From the NCBI RefSeq assembly GCF_014692515.1, contig NZ_JACOIK010000007.1, positions 248,001 through 312,000 on the forward strand: a stretch of 64,000 nt of DNA, in the 5' to 3' direction. Each line of letters begins with the position of its first letter. Positions within the stretch are counted from its first letter, which is position 1. The stretch is from Sphingobacterium micropteri. GTDB taxonomy: Bacteria; Bacteroidota; Bacteroidia; Sphingobacteriales; Sphingobacteriaceae. Positions 1 through 9,585 of the stretch are shown here, in pieces. The notes under the pieces are model-generated. The model was not told where the DNA came from, did not search any database, and was given only the letters and a program-made list of their open reading frames with translations. The position numbers and the translations under genes were made by a program.

Positions 1-1637
1 TAAACGGAGGTGATATGGCTTGCTTTGAGCCCAAGCCCTATTGGACGACATTGAACGGAACCTGGAACACGATGTATGCAACCATCAATCTGACCAACGA
101 CATTATTCAGGGGGTAGAAACTTCCGAACTATATCAAAATGCGGATAAGACCAAGACTTCCACTATTACACAAATGTACGGTGAGGCGAAAACATTGCGC
201 GCTATGCTGTACCTTGACCTAATCCGTATCTGGGGTGATGTGGTATTCCGTACAGTGCCTTCCTCTTCCGAGGAAGACTTGTTGGTAGGTGTTACCGACC
301 GCAATGAGATATTGGAGTTTTTGATTGATGATCTGAAGGCGGTCGAACCGCTGATGTTTTACGCCGGCGAATTGGATTATGGCGTAGAACGTGCTTCACG
401 TGAGTTCTGTCAGGGGCTCATCGGGTTGTTGGCGATGAATAGAGGTGGCTGGGCACTGCGGCCCAACGTAAGCAATCCGGCTAGCATAGGCTATATGGAA
501 CGGGGTGAGAACCATGCACATTACTATGATATAGCTATTGAATACCTAGGCAAGGTCATTAACGATGGTCGGCATAACCTGACCTTGAGTTTTGAAGAAC
601 TGTGGGACAGGGAAAATAATTGGTCAACCCCACACAACGATGATATTATCTTTTCTATTCCGATGCTGAAAAACTCGTCCAGCCAATTTGCCTACTACCT
701 AGGGATTCCCATTACGGCAGGTACGCATCCTTATGGCGGAGCTTCCGGCAATCTCAACCTCAGTGCGCTATATTTATATTCCTTCGATAAGATGGATCTC
801 CGGCGGGACGTTACCTGTGCGCCTTACCGCTACAACGAACGCCTAAATCAGGAGATTCGGCTGGATTTGGCGACATTGCCCACCGGAAAATGGTCCAAAC
901 TGAAAATGAATAACCCATTGGGAGCTTCCAGCCAAGCCGGCACCGGAATCAATTTTACATGGATGCGTTTTGCCGATGTGCTGTTGCTTTATGCCGAAGC
1001 GGTAAACGAGCAGTTCGGTCCACGCGAAGACGCGAAGGAATGTCTGAAACGCGTCAGAAGGCGAGCATTTGAATCTTCGGATTGGAGTAGCAAGGTGGAT
1101 GCCTATGTAGATGTGCTCGGCAATAAAGAAGATTTCTTCAAAGCGATTATGGATGAGCGGAAGTGGGAATTTGGTGGAGAAGGTATCCGGAAATTTGATC
1201 TGGCTCGCTGGAACAAATACAGTGAAGTGATTTACCAGCTCTACCATGACATGATCAGCTGGGGTAAAGTGGCCAATGGTGGTTTTGATCCGGATATTCC
1301 AGATGCCGCAGCCAGCGTCTACTGGCGGAATATACCCGATCCCAACAATTCGGATCGCACGATTCTGGATATAGTGGGTATTGATGAATTCGTACATGCT
1401 AGGCCGGCGGGATATACGGAGCACGAACTTGCAAAAAAATGGTATGCACTGGATAATGCCACTGAAAGCTATGAGCCTATTCCTGCTATACGTTGGAGCT
1501 TTAGAGGTTTTATCAATTACAATAATGCGGCCCAGGTTAGTCCAACCGACCCCTTGCGGTACCTGTGTCCATACCCAAGTAAGGTGATCACCGACCACCG
1601 TGGTAAAATACAGAATTATTACGGGTTTAATTATTAA
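1..1637 (+). CDS. SusD/RagB-family outer-membrane nutrient-binding lipoprotein, 5' truncated by window edge
   Basis: SusD-like proteins sit on the outer surface and bind glycans for a partner SusC TonB-dependent transporter. The reading frame is open to the window edge (codons from base 3), and no signal peptide or lipobox is visible, so the true start lies upstream; the ATG at 15 is internal. The visible part begins in the TPR-like region (YGEAKTLRAMLYLDLIRIWGD near residue 55, typical of the GEAKFLRAxxYFDLVRxxGDVP signature) and ends with the usual SusD C-terminal domain. About 540 residues are present, so roughly the first 60-100 are missing. Its SusC partner should lie just upstream. The next gene starts 5 bases after the stop. 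Function in pectin uptake is inferred from the GH28 gene downstream. Confidence 0.9.
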   Translation, partial: NGGDMACFEPKPYWTTLNGTWNTMYATINLTNDIIQGVETSELYQNADKTKTSTITQMYGEAKTLRAMLYLDLIRIWGDVVFRTVPSSSEEDLLVGVTDRNEILEFLIDDLKAVEPLMFYAGELDYGVERASREFCQGLIGLLAMNRGGWALRPNVSNPASIGYMERGENHAHYYDIAIEYLGKVINDGRHNLTLSFEELWDRENNWSTPHNDDIIFSIPMLKNSSSQFAYYLGIPITAGTHPYGGASGNLNLSALYLYSFDKMDLRRDVTCAPYRYNERLNQEIRLDLATLPTGKWSKLKMNNPLGASSQAGTGINFTWMRFADVLLLYAEAVNEQFGPREDAKECLKRVRRRAFESSDWSSKVDAYVDVLGNKEDFFKAIMDERKWEFGGEGIRKFDLARWNKYSEVIYQLYHDMISWGKVANGGFDPDIPDAAASVYWRNIPDPNNSDRTILDIVGIDEFVHARPAGYTEHELAKKWYALDNATESYEPIPAIRWSFRGFINYNNAAQVSPTDPLRYLCPYPSKVITDHRGKIQNYYGFNY

Positions 1638-1641
1638 GGTT

Positions 1642-3288
1642 ATGAAATACAAAACAATGATGAAAAGACTATCTATTTTATCCATCCTGTTCTTAGCCGG
1701 TTTTTTTACCTTGCTTTTTAATGCATGCAAAGAGCTAAACTATGATGAAGATATCGACTTGTTTCAGCCCAGATTCGTGTTGTCCGAGCCGCGTGTAGAG
1801 AGCAACTCTATCGCTTGTGTCTGGTATAAAGTCAATGATGCGGTATCTTACCAAGTGGACTTTTACCTGGACAATTATTACACCGATCAATTTGCATCGT
1901 ATACGGTCACCGAGCCGCAGATATTCATAGACGATATTCCGTATGCCACACGATATTATATCCGTGTACGATCTGTAGCTGCGGATACGTTGAACAATTC
2001 GCGTTGGACGACGACAAGTGCTTTGACGCAACCGCGCCCGGCATATGCCAGCTTATTGGAGCGTGTGGCCAAAGGGGATATACTGGAAAATTCGGCTATT
2101 ATACGTTGGACGATTGATTCCGATAATCCGGTGGATAGTATCAGCCTTGTGCCTGCCATGGATGCTGCGCTACCCACTATCACTCGGTACCTGACGGCAG
2201 AGGAGATTAACCAAGGGTATGCGGATATTGGCGGACTGGAGAAAAACACATTATATAATGTAGATATTTACGATACCCACAAGCCACGTAAATACGACAA
2301 ACCTTATAATACGGTTACCTTCCGCACAGCAGGCCCTTCTGCGGAGACGGTCATTGTGGGTGCTACCGACAATTTACAGCAGATATTGACCGAGGCCAAT
2401 AATAATGCAGATATCCCTGAAGGTGTGGAGTATTATATTCCTGCCGGCTCATTCTACAAACTGGCGCCATTCCAGATTAGGAAAGGTTTTAAGCTTGTAG
2501 GTGCGCCAGGAAGCACTAAAGCGCAGATCGAAATGACAGGCAACTGGGATATTTCTTCAAATGCCTATATTGCCAGTCTTGAGTTTGAAAATATTGAGTT
2601 CTTTCAAAATTTGGAGGCTGGTTATTTTCTCAATAGTGGTGGAGGCTGGAATTTGGAACAGGTAATTTTCTTTAACTGTAATTTCAAACATTTCAAACGG
2701 GGATTCTGGCGTCATCAGGGTAGCTCTTACAAACGGATCGGTCGCCTGGAAATGGAAAACTGTCTTTTCGACGAAAACGGAGGACATACCGGACCATATG
2801 GATTATTTTCCATCAACTCCGGAGGCAATGACAATATCGAACATGCCAGTTTTACCAACTGTACCTTTATGCGGGACTACTACGGGACAACAGACCGTAC
2901 CCGAAATATGCGACATCTGTTTGACTACGGTTCCTCAGCCTATCCGATCAAGCTGGAGTATCGCAATATTTCGATTTATGATTATGCCTACAATCAACGA
3001 TTGATCAACATCTCTTCGGCAGCAGGCTCGTCATTGGTGTTTGAGAAAGTTCTGATTGCTTCGGCTTCCGGCGCTCCATATGCGATCGCTGCGGCTACGG
3101 CGACCAGTTTCGATCAGAATTATGCGACAACGGATTACCTTCCGGGATTGACGCCTATTGCTGGTACGGCATTGGGCGTTAGTGCGGCAGATCTGTTTGT
3201 CAATCCGACAGCAGGCAATCTGACCATAAAAGATGTAAACTCACCGATCGTCACCAATCGGGTAGGAGATACGCGCTGGTTGCCTTAA
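1642..3288 (+). CDS. surface lipoprotein with fibronectin III and right-handed beta-helix regions (DUF4957/DUF5123-like)
   Basis: Probable outer-membrane lipoprotein of a pectin utilisation locus. The ATG at 1642, 5 bases after the SusD stop, gives a signal peptide ending in a lipobox with Cys29 (LLFNAC); an upstream GTG at 1600 would overlap susD and is less likely. Residues about 40-105 look like a fibronectin type III domain (Y-x-V-x-F and YxIRVRS strands), a second such region follows to about 215, and residues 250-545 show short repeating strands of the kind seen in pectin-lyase-like beta-helices. Proteins with this build accompany SusC/SusD in pectin loci of Bacteroidota; the DUF4957/DUF5123 assignment is from memory and needs a profile search. 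No catalytic residues are identified, so glycan binding is inferred rather than shown. Confidence 0.75.
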   Translation: MKYKTMMKRLSILSILFLAGFFTLLFNACKELNYDEDIDLFQPRFVLSEPRVESNSIACVWYKVNDAVSYQVDFYLDNYYTDQFASYTVTEPQIFIDDIPYATRYYIRVRSVAADTLNNSRWTTTSALTQPRPAYASLLERVAKGDILENSAIIRWTIDSDNPVDSISLVPAMDAALPTITRYLTAEEINQGYADIGGLEKNTLYNVDIYDTHKPRKYDKPYNTVTFRTAGPSAETVIVGATDNLQQILTEANNNADIPEGVEYYIPAGSFYKLAPFQIRKGFKLVGAPGSTKAQIEMTGNWDISSNAYIASLEFENIEFFQNLEAGYFLNSGGGWNLEQVIFFNCNFKHFKRGFWRHQGSSYKRIGRLEMENCLFDENGGHTGPYGLFSINSGGNDNIEHASFTNCTFMRDYYGTTDRTRNMRHLFDYGSSAYPIKLEYRNISIYDYAYNQRLINISSAAGSSLVFEKVLIASASGAPYAIAAATATSFDQNYATTDYLPGLTPIAGTALGVSAADLFVNPTAGNLTIKDVNSPIVTNRVGDTRWLP

Positions 3289-3315
3289 CAGGATAATTTA
3301 GTTGTGCAATGTGAT

Positions 3316-3340
3316 GAAAGCCCTCCTCGTGAGGGCTTTC
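3316..3340 (+). terminator. hairpin terminator after the SusD operon
   Basis: Perfect 10-bp inverted repeat GAAAGCCCTC / GAGGGCTTTC with a CTCGT loop, 28 bases after the lipoprotein stop codon. It is followed by TTGGG, not a long T run, so termination strength is uncertain. It separates the susD-lipoprotein transcript from the regulator gene downstream. Confidence 0.65.
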
Positions 3341-3496
3341 TTGGGTGATGTGCTATTATAGCTATAAAACAAGAATGTTGGTGTTTTGGAATATTTAGGT
3401 GGGTGAATTGGCATTACTCATCACAAATTAAACCCCAGGCTTGCTTTTTAGCACAAAGACCGTAATATTTGTTTTTGTTTATTGCGAGAGAAGAGG

Positions 3497-6400
3497 ATGA
3501 AAATATTTACGCTAACCTTGCTGTTGTTGTCAGTTTTCGTGCGGTTGTGCAGCCAGCCCAGATCGTCTATACAGCATTATAGCCTGCAGGAGGGACTGCC
3601 ACAGCGTAATATCATGGGCATCACACAGGATAGGAAAGGGTTTATCTGGCTGGGTACTTGGGATGGTATCTGTAAATTTGACGGACATACATTCACCTCG
3701 TACAAAACCAGTCCGGAGGATGCTGTGGTAATGACCACCAATCGGGTGGACAAGATATTGGAAGATAAATATGGTTATATATGGCTTTGTGCCTATAACC
3801 AGGAGACCTTCAAGTTTGACCCCCGTACAGAAAAGTTCGTAGCTCGCCATCCGGCCGGCAATATGACATTCAAGACCTCGCATATACGCGTACAGCCCTC
3901 AGGTAATGTATGGTTGACCTCGGAGAAAGAGGGCGCGGTATGTGTCACGAAATCCGGTGAACATGCTTTTTCCTTGGAAAGAAACAATCTGCCAGGGAAT
4001 AAAGTCTATTCGGTTTACGAAGATCAAGAAGGGGTATCCTGGATACTTACGGATAATGGTGTGACGCAGGTATCGATAGCTTTGGAAGCGAGTCGGATAT
4101 TAAATAACTTCTATGCAGCACCCCAATCCGCATCGGTTAAGATGCCATTTTTTTGTGCATTGGAAACCGACGACGAAATCTGGTTTGGTTCCGGCCGAGG
4201 GAAGATACTTTGTTATCAAAAAGGAAGTAAAAGCTTTTTGCCTTTTGAAACCGGACTGTCCTCCGATATCGTATCGATGGCCAAAGTCTATGATAACTTA
4301 TTGGTGATATTGAGTTCTAAAGACGGCTTTATCATCTGTGATCGACAGCGTAGCCAACTAAAAAAAGTGGATAGTTCGACCGCTAAAGAGCTTCCTACCA
4401 ACGAGATGATCTCCTGCTTTGTGGATAAAAGCCATAATATATGGCTGGAAACCAATTCAAAAGGTTTGGCGCGATATAATATTATAGAGGACAAACTCCG
4501 TTATTACAGCCCGAATGATTATGGAAACAATAAGGCGGTGCATCCTTCTTTCTTTATTGTGGAGGACAAGATGGGTGGGATATGGACACATCCGCACGGA
4601 GGTTTTTCATTTTACGATCCCAAGACGGATAGGTTGGTGCCCTTCTATAATAATCCGCTATCGTCTGAGTGGCGGTTTTCGGATATGCTGCACAATATTT
4701 TTCAGGATCGACAGGGCAATCTTTGGATGAGTGCCCGCTCGGGAGGGCTCGAAAAGATTGTATTTGATAATCCGCTCTTCAGGTTAAATGATTTTTACTC
4801 CAATAAGATTTCGGCAACAGGGTTTGAAGTTAGGTCTTTTTTACAGGATGATAAACAACGTATCTGGTTGGGCAGTATGAATGGTTACATTTCTGTTTAT
4901 GATGCAAACAAAGAGTTTTTAGGTTTTCTAAATAAGGATGGCAGCATTTCAAAAAGCGGAACACCGCTTCGATCGGCTGCAGCCTATAGCTTTCTTCAGG
5001 ATCGTAAGGGCAAAATATGGATCGGTACCAAGGGGAATGGGGTATACGTGCTTACACCGCATAATGCACAAGGAGAAACATTTCATATCCAGCAGTTCAC
5101 ACACGATGCTTTAGATCGGTTCAGTCTGAGCCACAACGCGGTATATGCTATGCACGAAGATGATCAAGGCCATATCTGGATAGGAACTTTTGGTGGTGGA
5201 ATCAATCTCTTTGATACACAGCAGCAAAGATTTATCAACCAGAACAACAGGTTTGCCAATTATCCATCGGAAATCGGCCTGCGGATCCGCGATATCAAGA
5301 GTCGAGGAAATAAAGTGTATGTGGGCACCACGTTAGGACTGCTCGTGTTAGATATGGATTATGGACAGCGGCAGATTAAAACCCATAGGGTCTATGCTAA
5401 ACGCGACAAAAAGGAGAGCAGTCTTCGCGCCAACGACGTGTACGACGTGTTGGTAACAGGTAAAAATGAAGTGTATGTGGCTACATTCGGAGGTGGACTG
5501 GCAAAAGTTCAACACTTCGATGCAGAGGGATTTCCCGGAACATTCAAGATTTATGATCGCCAGAACGGTCTGTTGTCCAGTATTGTGCTGTCTATTTCCG
5601 AGGATGGAGATCAAAATTTATGGATAAATAGTGAGGGTAGCCTCTCACGCTTCGATCCCCGTACGGAATCGTTTGAGCAGTTCAACGACGTGAGTAGGGC
5701 CATTCGTAATCAGAATTTTACGGAAGCATCGCCCTTGTTGACGAAAGAGGGAGATCTGATTTACGGATGTGCACACGGTACGTTATCTTTTTCTACACAC
5801 CAGATCGCTAAAAATACATTCACCCCTTATCTGGCACTGACTAATTTCAAGGTCGCTAATCAGAATTACGCCCTCGCAGTGCAGCTTGATGATGCTGATA
5901 AGGTGGTTTTGCAACATGATCAAAATACGTTCAGTGTGGAGTATGCAGCACTCGACTATGCAGACCCCAATAGTATCACATATGCGTATATGTTGGAGGG
6001 TTTCGATGAAGATTGGATTTATGGACAACAGCAGCGTATCGCCAACTATACCAATATTCCACCAGGTGAGTATGTATTCAAGGTCCGATCTACCAATAGC
6101 AATGGGAGCTGGACATCCAATACCCGAACGATGGCGTTGCTTATCCAGCCATCCTTTTGGCTCACAAAATGGGCCTACTTTATATATATTGTGTCTTTTG
6201 GCGCATTGCTGTATATTATCTTTAGGTCGCTGTTCGTTTTCTACCGCATGCGTGACCGCATCAAACTGGAGCAGGAACAGGCGGAGCTGAAGACGCGATT
6301 TTTCACCGATATATCACATGAAATCAGGACGCCACTGACGATGATCGTGTCGCCAATCGAACACATGTTACAGCACGGTAAGACCCACGAGGTTCTCAAA

Positions 6401-7834
6401 CCGCAGCTTCAGTTGGTCCTGCGTAACGCCAACCGCATGTTGAAGATGGTCAATCAGATTCTCGATTTTCGAAAGATCCAAAACCGAACCCTACAGATAC
6501 GGGAGGTTCCGGTCGGAACATTTATGGAAGAGCTCTGTCGGGGATCTTTTCAGATTATTGCGGATCAGGGCGTCACGCTAGTAGTGGACAATCAGGTGGG
6601 AGATATGAAAATATGGGTGGATTCCGAAGGACTGGAAAAGCTGGCCTACAACCTCATCTCCAATGCCGTCAAGCATGCTGCAGAAGGTAAGCGCATAGAA
6701 GTTTCGGTCCTCTCCAAGGAGAATGCAGTTGCATTGCAGATCAGAGACTATGGAGAAGGCATGACCAAAGATACCCTAAGTAAGCTGTTCACCCGGTTTG
6801 TATCTTTCAGTAAGGACAAGAGCAAACCAAGTACCGGTATCGGACTTTCCATTGTACAAGAGATCGTGGACAAGCACCACGCGAAGATATACGTAGACAG
6901 TGAGGTTGGTAGAGGTACGACGTTTACTGTCGAGTTTCTATTGGGCCTGGATCATTTTGCCCACGATGCCGAAGTCGAGATCTGTAAGAATGGAGATGCA
7001 CGGCAGGATTTGGCTATCCCCATTATAGACACCGTCGAACCTGTAGTGCCAACAGATAAAATGTCTGTTCTGGTTGTGGAAGACGATCCAGATCTCCGAA
7101 CTTTTATCGCTTCGTTGCTTCAGGAACATTACGACGTATGTGTTGCCGGTGATGGAAAGGAAGGATATGAAAAGACCTTAGCGTATATGCCAGATTTTAT
7201 TTTGAGCGATAGCATGATGCCAACCGTTGACGGGATTACCTTCTTACAAAATGTACGTGAAAACAGGGATATTAGTCATATTCCATTTATTCTATTGACA
7301 GCTAAGGCGGGAGAACAGCACGAACTGGAAGGTATCCGCATGGGAGCAGATGACTATATTACGAAGCCGTTCCACGTCAACCTGTTGATCGCCAAGATTG
7401 ACAACATCCTCAAGCAAAGACGTCTGCATGCCGACCATCTACGAAGTAAGCCAGCCCCGGAACAGACGGAAGAAGTAAAATCTGCTGTACATAATGCCAT
7501 TACTGTTCAAGACGAGCTGTTTTTACAGAAATTGCAGGAAAGTATACTAGAGCATATTGACGATAGTGCGTTTACAATTGATGATTTGGTCAATTCGACA
7601 CATCTGAGCCGCCGGGTTTTTTTTAATAAAATAAAGAGCCTCACCGGATTGGCTCCAGTAGAGTTTGTGCGGGATATACGTCTTACCCATGCGTCGACAC
7701 TTTTAAAGACCCAGTTATATATGATCAAAGAAGTGGTGTATATGGTCGGATTTTCTGACGTACGTTATTTTACCCAGTGTTTTAAGGAAAAATATCAAGT
7801 GACCCCAGGACAGTACAAGAATCGGTTTAAATAA
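3497..7834 (+). CDS. hybrid two-component system (HTCS) regulator of the polysaccharide utilisation locus
   Basis: One-polypeptide sensor and transcription activator. In order: signal peptide (1-20); two-component regulator propeller repeats (about 25-750, with recurring W-LGT-GI motifs such as GFIWLGTWDGICKFDG); a Y_Y_Y domain (about 810-875); one transmembrane helix (about 885-910); HisKA with phospho-accepting His941 in DISHEIRTP; an ATPase domain with the N box ISNAVKH, DYGEG and GIGLSIV; a receiver domain with Asp1238 in LSDSMMP; and a C-terminal AraC-type DNA-binding domain (about 1345-1445). The periplasmic propeller senses an oligosaccharide and the AraC domain activates nearby genes. 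The ATG at 3497 follows a purine-rich GAGAAGAGG; an in-frame TTG at 3482 is less likely. Position between susD and GH28/GH3 suggests a pectin-derived ligand. Confidence 0.95.
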   Translation: MKIFTLTLLLLSVFVRLCSQPRSSIQHYSLQEGLPQRNIMGITQDRKGFIWLGTWDGICKFDGHTFTSYKTSPEDAVVMTTNRVDKILEDKYGYIWLCAYNQETFKFDPRTEKFVARHPAGNMTFKTSHIRVQPSGNVWLTSEKEGAVCVTKSGEHAFSLERNNLPGNKVYSVYEDQEGVSWILTDNGVTQVSIALEASRILNNFYAAPQSASVKMPFFCALETDDEIWFGSGRGKILCYQKGSKSFLPFETGLSSDIVSMAKVYDNLLVILSSKDGFIICDRQRSQLKKVDSSTAKELPTNEMISCFVDKSHNIWLETNSKGLARYNIIEDKLRYYSPNDYGNNKAVHPSFFIVEDKMGGIWTHPHGGFSFYDPKTDRLVPFYNNPLSSEWRFSDMLHNIFQDRQGNLWMSARSGGLEKIVFDNPLFRLNDFYSNKISATGFEVRSFLQDDKQRIWLGSMNGYISVYDANKEFLGFLNKDGSISKSGTPLRSAAAYSFLQDRKGKIWIGTKGNGVYVLTPHNAQGETFHIQQFTHDALDRFSLSHNAVYAMHEDDQGHIWIGTFGGGINLFDTQQQRFINQNNRFANYPSEIGLRIRDIKSRGNKVYVGTTLGLLVLDMDYGQRQIKTHRVYAKRDKKESSLRANDVYDVLVTGKNEVYVATFGGGLAKVQHFDAEGFPGTFKIYDRQNGLLSSIVLSISEDGDQNLWINSEGSLSRFDPRTESFEQFNDVSRAIRNQNFTEASPLLTKEGDLIYGCAHGTLSFSTHQIAKNTFTPYLALTNFKVANQNYALAVQLDDADKVVLQHDQNTFSVEYAALDYADPNSITYAYMLEGFDEDWIYGQQQRIANYTNIPPGEYVFKVRSTNSNGSWTSNTRTMALLIQPSFWLTKWAYFIYIVSFGALLYIIFRSLFVFYRMRDRIKLEQEQAELKTRFFTDISHEIRTPLTMIVSPIEHMLQHGKTHEVLKPQLQLVLRNANRMLKMVNQILDFRKIQNRTLQIREVPVGTFMEELCRGSFQIIADQGVTLVVDNQVGDMKIWVDSEGLEKLAYNLISNAVKHAAEGKRIEVSVLSKENAVALQIRDYGEGMTKDTLSKLFTRFVSFSKDKSKPSTGIGLSIVQEIVDKHHAKIYVDSEVGRGTTFTVEFLLGLDHFAHDAEVEICKNGDARQDLAIPIIDTVEPVVPTDKMSVLVVEDDPDLRTFIASLLQEHYDVCVAGDGKEGYEKTLAYMPDFILSDSMMPTVDGITFLQNVRENRDISHIPFILLTAKAGEQHELEGIRMGADDYITKPFHVNLLIAKIDNILKQRRLHADHLRSKPAPEQTEEVKSAVHNAITVQDELFLQKLQESILEHIDDSAFTIDDLVNSTHLSRRVFFNKIKSLTGLAPVEFVRDIRLTHASTLLKTQLYMIKEVVYMVGFSDVRYFTQCFKEKYQVTPGQYKNRFK

Positions 7835-7959
7835 GATGGCTATGCCAATTTGACTAACGAATAGTTCCAAAATGTCCACGGTATTTATAGGGTTTATCCC
7901 CTATTATTGCAAGACTTGAATAGTTAATTAATACACATTTTAAACTTACAAACTGGTAT

Positions 7960-9555
7960 ATGATCAATCTCTGGACAAAAAAAAATATTCGATTCGCCGT
8001 TTTGTGCTGTTTGTTGAGCGTCGGATTCCATATAGCTCGGGCTTCAGAAATTCCGTACAAGGATTATCAGCGCTTGTATAAGAAGCTTCCTTTTGAAATG
8101 CCCGTTCTTGAGCGCCCTGTATTTCCACAAACTACGGTCAATATCAAAGACTATGGTGGTCAGGCTGACGGAGTTACGTTGAATACAGAAGCTTTCGAAA
8201 AGGCAATGGTTGGTCTGTCTGCCCAAGGTGGGGGTACGCTGATTGTGCCATCAGGCGTCTGGCTGACTGGCCCTATCACGTTACGGTCCCATATTAATCT
8301 GCACCTGCAGAAAGGTGCGATTTTATTGTTTTCTTCGGATTTTAACCTGTATCCTTTAGTAACGGCTGTTTTTGAAGGTAGGGAGAGTAGACGTTGCCAA
8401 TCGCCAATATCTGGAAAGAACTTGGAGAACGTGGCGATTACCTGGAAAGGTGTCATCAATGGTTCGGGCGAAGCCTGGCGGCCGCTAAAAAAGATGAAGG
8501 TTTCTGAAGCACACTGGAAGAAGGTGGTACAGTCCGGTGGTGTACTTAAAGACCCCGGTCTATGGTATCCTTCGGCCAATGCCCTAAAAGGAGATACCGC
8601 CGATCGACAGTCCTTTTCGTCCGAAGCAGATTGGTTGTCCATCAAAGATTTTCTACGTCCTGTCATGATAAGCTTGGTGGAGTGCAGAAATGTGTTATTG
8701 GAGGGCGTACTTTTCGAAAACTCTCCAAGCTGGAATATCCATCCCTTCCTTTGCGAAAATCTCATTATCGACAATATACAGGTGCGCAATCCGTCTTATG
8801 CGCAAAATGGCGATGGATTAGATATCGAATCCTGTAAGAATGTAATTGTAACCGGGTCTACCTTTGATGTGGGGGACGATGGAATATGCATCAAGTCGGG
8901 TAAAGACGAAGAAGGCCGTGAGCGCGGTCGTCCTACGGAAAATGTTATTATCGAAAACTGTAGAGTGTTCCGCGGACACGGCGGTTTTGTCATTGGAAGC
9001 GAGATGTCTGGAGGCGTCCGGAACGTATTTGTCTCGGATTGCCAGTTTTTGGGCACGAATATCGGCCTACGGTTCAAGAGCGCCCGCGGTCGGGGAGGTG
9101 TGGTCGAGAATATCTATATCCAACGGGTCAATATGTTTGATATTGTCCACGAACCCATGTCTTTTGATTTGTATTATTTTACCAAAAGGACAGACAGCAT
9201 TCCTGTGGTCGACGTTTCGACACCGGTCTTTAAAGATATATACATCAGCGATATTGTAGCAAGCAATGTGGACAAGGCTATGTTTTTCAACGGTTTACCG
9301 GAAATGAATATGTCCAATATCAACGTGAGCAATACCGTTATCACGGCTAGGCGGGGCGCAGAACTATCTGATGTAACACAGGTGAAATTTGAGAATGTGG
9401 CGATTTATCCCCAGGAAGGTCCGGCACTGCTGCTGAACAATGTGAAGGATATGTTGGTTAAAGGATTTAAGTACCCGGAGCAAATGAAAGAGCCTGTGCT
9501 GATCAAAGGAGCGGAGTCCAGAAACATAAACCTACCGCGTGGTATCGCAAACTAA
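7960..9555 (+). CDS. GH28 family polygalacturonase-like glycoside hydrolase
   Basis: Inverting hydrolase of alpha-1,4-galacturonide (pectin) linkages, exported to periplasm or surface. An N-terminal signal peptide (about 1-28, ending near ARAS) precedes a right-handed beta-helix. All GH28 signature residues are present: NGDGLD (Asp285), GDDG (Asp306, Asp307), GHGG (His340) and RFKS (Arg371, Lys373). At 531 residues it matches Bacteroidota exo-acting GH28 enzymes, which often include unsaturated rhamnogalacturonidases or exo-polygalacturonases; the exact substrate cannot be read from sequence alone. It lies 125 bases after the HTCS gene, leaving room for its own promoter, and 30 bases before the GH3 gene, with which it is probably co-transcribed. 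Confidence 0.93.
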   Translation: MINLWTKKNIRFAVLCCLLSVGFHIARASEIPYKDYQRLYKKLPFEMPVLERPVFPQTTVNIKDYGGQADGVTLNTEAFEKAMVGLSAQGGGTLIVPSGVWLTGPITLRSHINLHLQKGAILLFSSDFNLYPLVTAVFEGRESRRCQSPISGKNLENVAITWKGVINGSGEAWRPLKKMKVSEAHWKKVVQSGGVLKDPGLWYPSANALKGDTADRQSFSSEADWLSIKDFLRPVMISLVECRNVLLEGVLFENSPSWNIHPFLCENLIIDNIQVRNPSYAQNGDGLDIESCKNVIVTGSTFDVGDDGICIKSGKDEEGRERGRPTENVIIENCRVFRGHGGFVIGSEMSGGVRNVFVSDCQFLGTNIGLRFKSARGRGGVVENIYIQRVNMFDIVHEPMSFDLYYFTKRTDSIPVVDVSTPVFKDIYISDIVASNVDKAMFFNGLPEMNMSNINVSNTVITARRGAELSDVTQVKFENVAIYPQEGPALLLNNVKDMLVKGFKYPEQMKEPVLIKGAESRNINLPRGIAN

Positions 9556-9585
9556 GAATATACCGAGATAGTACGAATTATTTAA

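Noticed and set aside
843..1730. A 295-residue frame opposite susD
   Set aside because: It lies antisense to a clear SusD coding sequence, has no recognisable domain and spans the susD/lipoprotein junction.
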